Source: Desulforhabdus amnigena
GTDB lineage: Bacteria > Desulfobacterota > Syntrophobacteria > Syntrophobacterales > Syntrophobacteraceae
Direction: 5' to 3'
NCBI RefSeq assembly: GCF_027925305.1
Contig: NZ_BSDR01000001.1
Coordinates: 1,081,001 to 1,145,000, forward strand
Length of the DNA: 64,000 nucleotides
The notes beneath the pieces are model-generated. The model was given only the letters and a program-made list of their open reading frames with translations, did not search any database and was not told where the DNA came from. Made by a program: the position numbers and the translations under genes. Each line of letters opens with the position of its first letter. The stretch's first letter is position 1. Shown piece after piece: positions 60,344 to 64,000 of this stretch.

Positions 60344-60979
60344 TCAATGGGTGGAAAGGACCTGAGAGATCTTCGCAGCTTTTTTGGTGTCCATATTGGC
60401 CAATATGTTCGCGGCGGCATCTGTATTCATGACTGAAATCACATTCACCACCAGTTGTTCATCCAAATTTTCCAATAACTTTGCAGCTTCTTTGGTTTTC
60501 ATCGTTTCATAAATCTTGGCAAGAGAACGAATCTTGGCATTTTGATTGGCTTCTTTTTCACTTCTGAAATTCTGGATTTCCTTTTGTATGGCTGTAAGCT
60601 CCTGGAGCTTCTTTTCGATATCCCTTTCCATTTGCTGCAGATATTCCTGTCTCTGTTGAATCTCTTTTTCCTTGCGTTTCAGATCTGCCTCTTTTTGATC
60701 CAGGTAGGAAATTTTTTCTGCCGGCGAAACCGTTGCAACCGAAGTCGACTTGTTTTGAGAAGAAGACTGAGCCATCTTATTTTTCTGTTCTTCCGCAAGA
60801 ACATCAGGAGCAGAGAGCCACTTGCGGTCCCATTCTTTCTCATTGCAGAAAAAACCGAAAGTGAGCGCAAGTTTGAGAGACACTACCCCCAACAGAATCC
60901 AAAAGATATTCCCCCACCAACCTTTCTCCTTCTTCTTGTGCGGTTTGGAGTCCGTTTTTTCGTTTTTAATCTTTTTCAT
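60344..60979 (-). CDS. MotE-like protein (MgtE N-like domain, coiled coil)
   Basis: 211 residues. Lys-rich N-terminus, transmembrane helix (GNIFWILLGVVSLKLALTFG), a coiled coil (LDQKEADLKRKEKEIQQRQE, YLQQMERDIEKKLQELTAIQ) and a C-terminal MgtE-N-like helical domain (MKTKEAAKLLENLDEQLVVN, VMNTDAAANILANMDTKKAA). This matches the MotE/YlxF-type protein encoded after fliJ in many flagellar operons; MotE stabilises the stator protein MotC in alphaproteobacteria. It overlaps fliJ by 14 bp. Confidence 0.82.
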   Translation of the reverse strand: MKKIKNEKTDSKPHKKKEKGWWGNIFWILLGVVSLKLALTFGFFCNEKEWDRKWLSAPDVLAEEQKNKMAQSSSQNKSTSVATVSPAEKISYLDQKEADLKRKEKEIQQRQEYLQQMERDIEKKLQELTAIQKEIQNFRSEKEANQNAKIRSLAKIYETMKTKEAAKLLENLDEQLVVNVISVMNTDAAANILANMDTKKAAKISQVLSTH

Positions 60980-61409
60980 GGAAGCCCTTTAGAATTGAGA
61001 TTTCGTCCAGCTCTTTTTGCTCTTTGTGGGCCTGAAGATAGCGATGTTCCTGCAGCTCTTTTTCTTCAAGGCACTCTAACATTTTCACCGCCTTTTCACA
61101 CTCGAGCAAAGCACCTTTTTTTTCCTCCACTTCCTGAGAGGCTTTCATTAACTCATTACGTAGATTTTGCAATTGTCGCGCCAAAGATGCTCCGTAATCC
61201 TTAAAGCAAAGATAAGCCGCCACATTCATTCCCCGGCTTTGATCATCTTCACAGAGTTTCGCATGATGAGCGATCTGTTGAATGATTTCCAATTCCTTAC
61301 TTTTCAGTTCCTGGTAGCGACATTGAACCACAGCCAAATCACTTTGGCATTTTTTTAGATTGAATTGGCGCTGTTTCAAAAGGGCTTCGAAACGAAATTG
61401 GAAAATCAT
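60966..61409 (-). CDS. fliJ: Flagellar export protein FliJ
   Basis: 147 residues, coiled coil throughout: FQFRFEALLKQRQFNLKKCQ, SDLAVVQCRYQELKSKELEI and RNELMKASQEVEEKKGALLE. The N-terminal FRFEALLKQRQ is typical. FliJ sits in the FliI hexamer and couples to FlhA. Start at ATG 61409 with AGGA 5 bp upstream. It follows fliI with a 300-bp gap caused mostly by a family B repeat; normally the two are adjacent. Confidence 0.88.
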   Translation of the reverse strand: MIFQFRFEALLKQRQFNLKKCQSDLAVVQCRYQELKSKELEIIQQIAHHAKLCEDDQSRGMNVAAYLCFKDYGASLARQLQNLRNELMKASQEVEEKKGALLECEKAVKMLECLEEKELQEHRYLQAHKEQKELDEISILKGFHEKD

Positions 61410-61536
61410 CACATTCCTAATAACTTATAATAATGAGAAGGTTAAGGACAACAGTCGGTCCGGAGATTTTAGATCGAGGCGAGGACGCCAGTCCCACAAG
61501 AGCGCCATCATCAACCATTGCGAGCATAAACCTGGA

Positions 61537-61662
61537 GAGCGAGTCGCTCTTGAAATCCCCATTTACCACGAAGGCACAGAGATCACGGAGGAATCCCACA
61601 AGAATTCCAAAATCTTCTCCGTGGTGAATAACGGGATATTAGAATCCGCCAACTCCCTTACA
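61537..61662. repeat. CACGGAG-type repeat, family B, copy between fliI and fliJ
   Basis: Reverse orientation: GAGCGAGTCGCTCTTGAAAT, CCCCATTTACCACGAAGGCA, AAGAATTCCAAAATCTTCTC, CGTGGTGAATAACGGGATAT. Preceded at about 61508 by CATCAACCATTGCGAGC, which also occurs near 55830. It breaks the usual fliI-fliJ adjacency. Confidence 0.88.
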
Positions 61663-61708
61663 AATGATTCTATATATCTTCAGGAGAAGAGTTATGGAAA
61701 ACCGGTAG

Positions 61709-63028
61709 TCATTCAAAAAGAGCTGCCAAGGAAGCCCGGGCTTCTTCAATAGTGCATTTTTCATCCACCGGCTGGCGCAGAAAATCATTGATTCTGTCTA
61801 TCATATCGATCGCATAGTCCGTTTCGGCATGGCTTCCCCTGATATAGGCCCCGATATGGATCATATCTTCACTCTCGTTATAGCGGGAAAGAGTCCGGGT
61901 CAATTTGGCTGCCAGGAATTTATCCTTTTCGTTGTGCAACCTGCTCGCCAAACGACTGACACTCTTGAGAAGATTGATGGCGGGATAATGCCGTTTCTGA
62001 GTGAGAGACCGATCCAAAACGATATGCCCATCCAGAATAGAGCGCACACTATCCGCTATGGGGTCTTCCATATCCCCGCCTTCCACCAGAACGGAGTAAA
62101 TGCCGGTAATAGAAGCCCTCTCAAAATTGCCCGCCCGCTCCAGAAGTCGAGGCAAGTGACTGAAAACACTCGGTGTATAGCCTTTTGTCGTGGGCGGTTC
62201 CCCGGCAGCCAGGTACACTTCCCGCGCCGCCATGGCAAACCGGGTAACGGAATCCATCATGAGAAGGACATCCCGCCCTTGATCACGGAAAAACTCGGCA
62301 ATGGCACAGGCAACATATGCCCCTCGCATACGAACGGTCGCCGGTTGATCGGAAGTAGCCACCACAACGACGGAATGTTCCAATCCATCCGCTCCGAGTT
62401 CACTCTCGAGAAATTCATTCACCTCTCTGCCACGCTCTCCAATGAGGGCGATCACATTGACATCAGCGGAAGTATAACGGGCAATCATCCCCAGAAGAGT
62501 GCTCTTGCCCACGCCCGATCCTGCAAAGATGCCCATTCTCTGCCCTTTGCCGATGGGCAGGAGACTATTGATACTGCGTATGCCAACATCCAACTGCTCC
62601 TTGATGACAGGACGTTCCATGCAATTGGAGATGTCCCCCGAAAGGGGATAGGAAATTCCTTGCAGCAAGGGCCCCTTGCCGTCTATGGGTTCGCCCATGC
62701 CATCTATCACACGGCCCAGAATGGAGGGATGCAAAGAAATGGCGCTCGCCTGGTGATGGGGCTGCACGGTATCCCCCGGCGCAATCCCGCTGAGAGGAGT
62801 CAAAGGGCTTAACTTGAGCCGCTTCTGATTGAAGCCGATGACCTCGGCATAGATCGGTTTAAAACCTCCTGCCGGCAAAATCTTGCAGACGTCTCCCAAT
62901 GCCGCCCTCAGGCCTGCCACTTCGACAATGTTGCCCACCAGGTAGACCACACGCCCGAACTTGCGCCACCTCGGAAAATCCTTGAAACGGGGAATCACCT
63001 GCCGCAATTTGAGATAGTCGTCATGCAT
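61709..63028 (-). CDS. fliI: Flagellum-specific ATP synthase FliI
   Basis: 439 residues from ATG 63028, the normal FliI length; a GTG 12 codons upstream is possible. F1-beta-like ATPase: Walker A FAGSGVGKSTLLGMIARYT, IGERGREVNEFLE, Walker B RDVLLMMDSVTRFAMAAREV, and YLAAGEPPTTKGYTPSVFSH, the FliI signature. It powers unloading of export substrates with FliH. It overlaps the fliH stop by 8 bp (ATGCATGA). Confidence 0.97.
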   Translation of the reverse strand: MHDDYLKLRQVIPRFKDFPRWRKFGRVVYLVGNIVEVAGLRAALGDVCKILPAGGFKPIYAEVIGFNQKRLKLSPLTPLSGIAPGDTVQPHHQASAISLHPSILGRVIDGMGEPIDGKGPLLQGISYPLSGDISNCMERPVIKEQLDVGIRSINSLLPIGKGQRMGIFAGSGVGKSTLLGMIARYTSADVNVIALIGERGREVNEFLESELGADGLEHSVVVVATSDQPATVRMRGAYVACAIAEFFRDQGRDVLLMMDSVTRFAMAAREVYLAAGEPPTTKGYTPSVFSHLPRLLERAGNFERASITGIYSVLVEGGDMEDPIADSVRSILDGHIVLDRSLTQKRHYPAINLLKSVSRLASRLHNEKDKFLAAKLTRTLSRYNESEDMIHIGAYIRGSHAETDYAIDMIDRINDFLRQPVDEKCTIEEARASLAALFE

Positions 63029-63788
63029 TTTCGAGATCTTCGGCTTCCATACCGGCCAATTCACCTCTTAAAGCTTCCTCCAGCAGGGCGAACTGGGTCT
63101 CTATACCGGCATCCAGCACCTGGATTTCGCTCTCCAACCGACACCCCCCCGGCGTCATTCCGGCATCGGCCTTTACCAAAAACGACCTGGAAACCTGTTC
63201 CATCCACTTTTCAAAGGGTGTATTTTTCTTGAGCATATCCAAATCCCTGGGATTCAAATAGAGTATAAGGCTTTGATTTTCTTCCGCTTCATTAAGCAAT
63301 GCCGTCATGAGCTGTGTCAAATTTTCAGGATTCATCGTCAGTTCTCTTTGAACGATACGCCGCACCATTGTGAGACAGGCATCGATAAACCACTGACGAT
63401 AGTCCTTGAATACCCCGGCAGGCAAGGATCCCAACTGTTTCAAGATATTTTCAAGTTGTTCCTGTATGATGGATGCGCTTTTCCGTCCATACTCAAAACC
63501 ATCCTTCTGCCCCTGCACGTACCCTTTTTCATAGGCGGTCTTTTCCAATTCCTGCGCGTGCCGCTCCGCTTCCAGCATTCGATTTCTAATGGCTTCCTCG
63601 AGGTCGTGCAACGCTTGGGAGGGCAAGTCATCGACATTCTCCGATTCACCTTCCAACCGGTCTTTTTCATCCTTCGCCACAAAAGAATTTCTTCCATCGA
63701 CATCCATCTCGATTTCAGAAAAATCAAAACGCTGCAATGGAGCATTCTCGGAAGCTTTAATGATTTTAGACAAGCGAATCTCCACCAT
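63021..63788 (-). CDS. fliH: Flagellar assembly protein FliH
   Basis: 255 residues from ATG 63788 (GGGGCGGG just upstream); an in-frame start at 63800 is possible. Coiled coil with RNRMLEAERHAQELEKTAYE, KGYVQGQKDGFEYGRKSASI, then the FliH domain with QWFIDACLTMVRRIVQRELT and GGCRLESEIQVLDAGIETQF. It regulates FliI and docks it on FliN. It overlaps fliG by 23 bp. Confidence 0.92.
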   Translation of the reverse strand: MVEIRLSKIIKASENAPLQRFDFSEIEMDVDGRNSFVAKDEKDRLEGESENVDDLPSQALHDLEEAIRNRMLEAERHAQELEKTAYEKGYVQGQKDGFEYGRKSASIIQEQLENILKQLGSLPAGVFKDYRQWFIDACLTMVRRIVQRELTMNPENLTQLMTALLNEAEENQSLILYLNPRDLDMLKKNTPFEKWMEQVSRSFLVKADAGMTPGGCRLESEIQVLDAGIETQFALLEEALRGELAGMEAEDLENA

Positions 63789-64000
63789 CCCGCCCCGCAA
63801 GAATGATGAGCCCTTCTTTTTCCATGCGCCTGGCGACGTTCAGAATATTCTGCTGAGCCGCCTCCACATCGCTCAAACGCGCAGGGCCCATGATCGCGAG
63901 ATCTTCTTGGAGCATCTCTCCAGCTCGTTTGGAAAGATTCTTGAAAATCTTGCTTTTCAACTCCTCGGAAGCGGTCTTGAGCGCCAGGGTGAGCTCCTCG
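63766..64000 (-). CDS. fliG: Flagellar motor switch protein FliG, C-terminal part (cut by window edge)
   Basis: 78 codons visible: ELTLALKTASEELKSKIFKN, LSKRAGEMLQEDLAIMGPAR, LSDVEAAQQNILNVARRMEK, EGLIILAGRDGGDSLV. This is the C-terminal torque-generating domain of FliG, which contacts MotA. The rest lies beyond the right edge, presumably with fliF, fliE, flgC and flgB. Confidence 0.95.
   Translation of the reverse strand, partial: EELTLALKTASEELKSKIFKNLSKRAGEMLQEDLAIMGPARLSDVEAAQQNILNVARRMEKEGLIILAGRDGGDSLV

Overview
The window reads as chromosomal DNA of a motile, polarly flagellated deltaproteobacterium (Desulfobacterota). Syntrophobacter-like sulfate reducers and syntrophs are the best guess; this is inferred from gene content and operon order, not from a search. 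Nearly the whole window is one large flagellar and chemotaxis region. No rRNA, tRNA or CRISPR array was seen.

Layout. (1) 1-8 kb: csrA and fliW on the plus strand, an HD-GYP protein, a Uma2-family protein and an asparagine synthase, then fliT-like, fliS and fliD on the minus strand. (2) 8-14 kb: a very large flagellin, flaG, two more Uma2 paralogues and a broken ATPase fragment, all minus. (3) 14-27 kb, plus strand: a lipoprotein; two response regulators with a histidine kinase interrupted by an in-frame amber codon; then cheR, cheD, a CheY-like protein, cheX, cheB, cheY, cheA and a CheZ fusion. (4) 27-32 kb: cheW, a lysozyme-like protein, a diguanylate cyclase and a four-cysteine small protein on the minus strand, then a small gene and flgM on the plus strand. 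(5) 32.5-64 kb, all minus, in transcription order from the right edge: fliG(partial)-fliH-fliI / fliJ-motE-like / fliK-flgD-flgE / motA-fliL-fliM-fliN-fliO-fliP-fliQ-fliR-flhB-flhA-flhF-flhG-fliA-fliL-like-swrB-like / flgF-flgG-flgA-flgH-flgI-motB-motB-flgJ-flgN-flgK-flgL. fliF, fliE, flgB and flgC are absent and would be expected beyond the right edge.

Regulation visible in the DNA. Six sigma-28 (FliA) type promoters of the form TNAnG..-N11/12-GCCGATNN lie before flagellin, flaG, the lipoprotein, cheR, cheW and the flgM operon. Five sigma-54 type -24/-12 promoters, TGGNNN-N6-TTGC or close to it, lie before fliK, flgF, an unknown gene at 18.4 kb, flagellin and, more weakly, motA. The flagellin leader carries a perfect hairpin with a GGA loop just before a GGA-containing ribosome binding site, the layout expected for CsrA repression relieved by FliW; csrA and fliW are in the same window. 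This gives a class II (sigma-54), class III (sigma-28/FlgM) and post-transcriptional (CsrA/FliW) cascade.

Odd points. CheA carries a tandem 24-5-24 residue MshEN-like module in place of the usual P2 region. CheZ carries a long N-terminal extension with a degenerate Hpt look. There are two adjacent motB genes but only one motA, 17 kb away. FlgJ is only the rod-binding half, while a separate lysozyme-like gene is nearby. Four families of short, non-coding, MITE-like repeats sit at operon junctions, one nested inside another. Several c-di-GMP enzymes (one GGDEF, two HD-GYP) sit among the chemotaxis genes.
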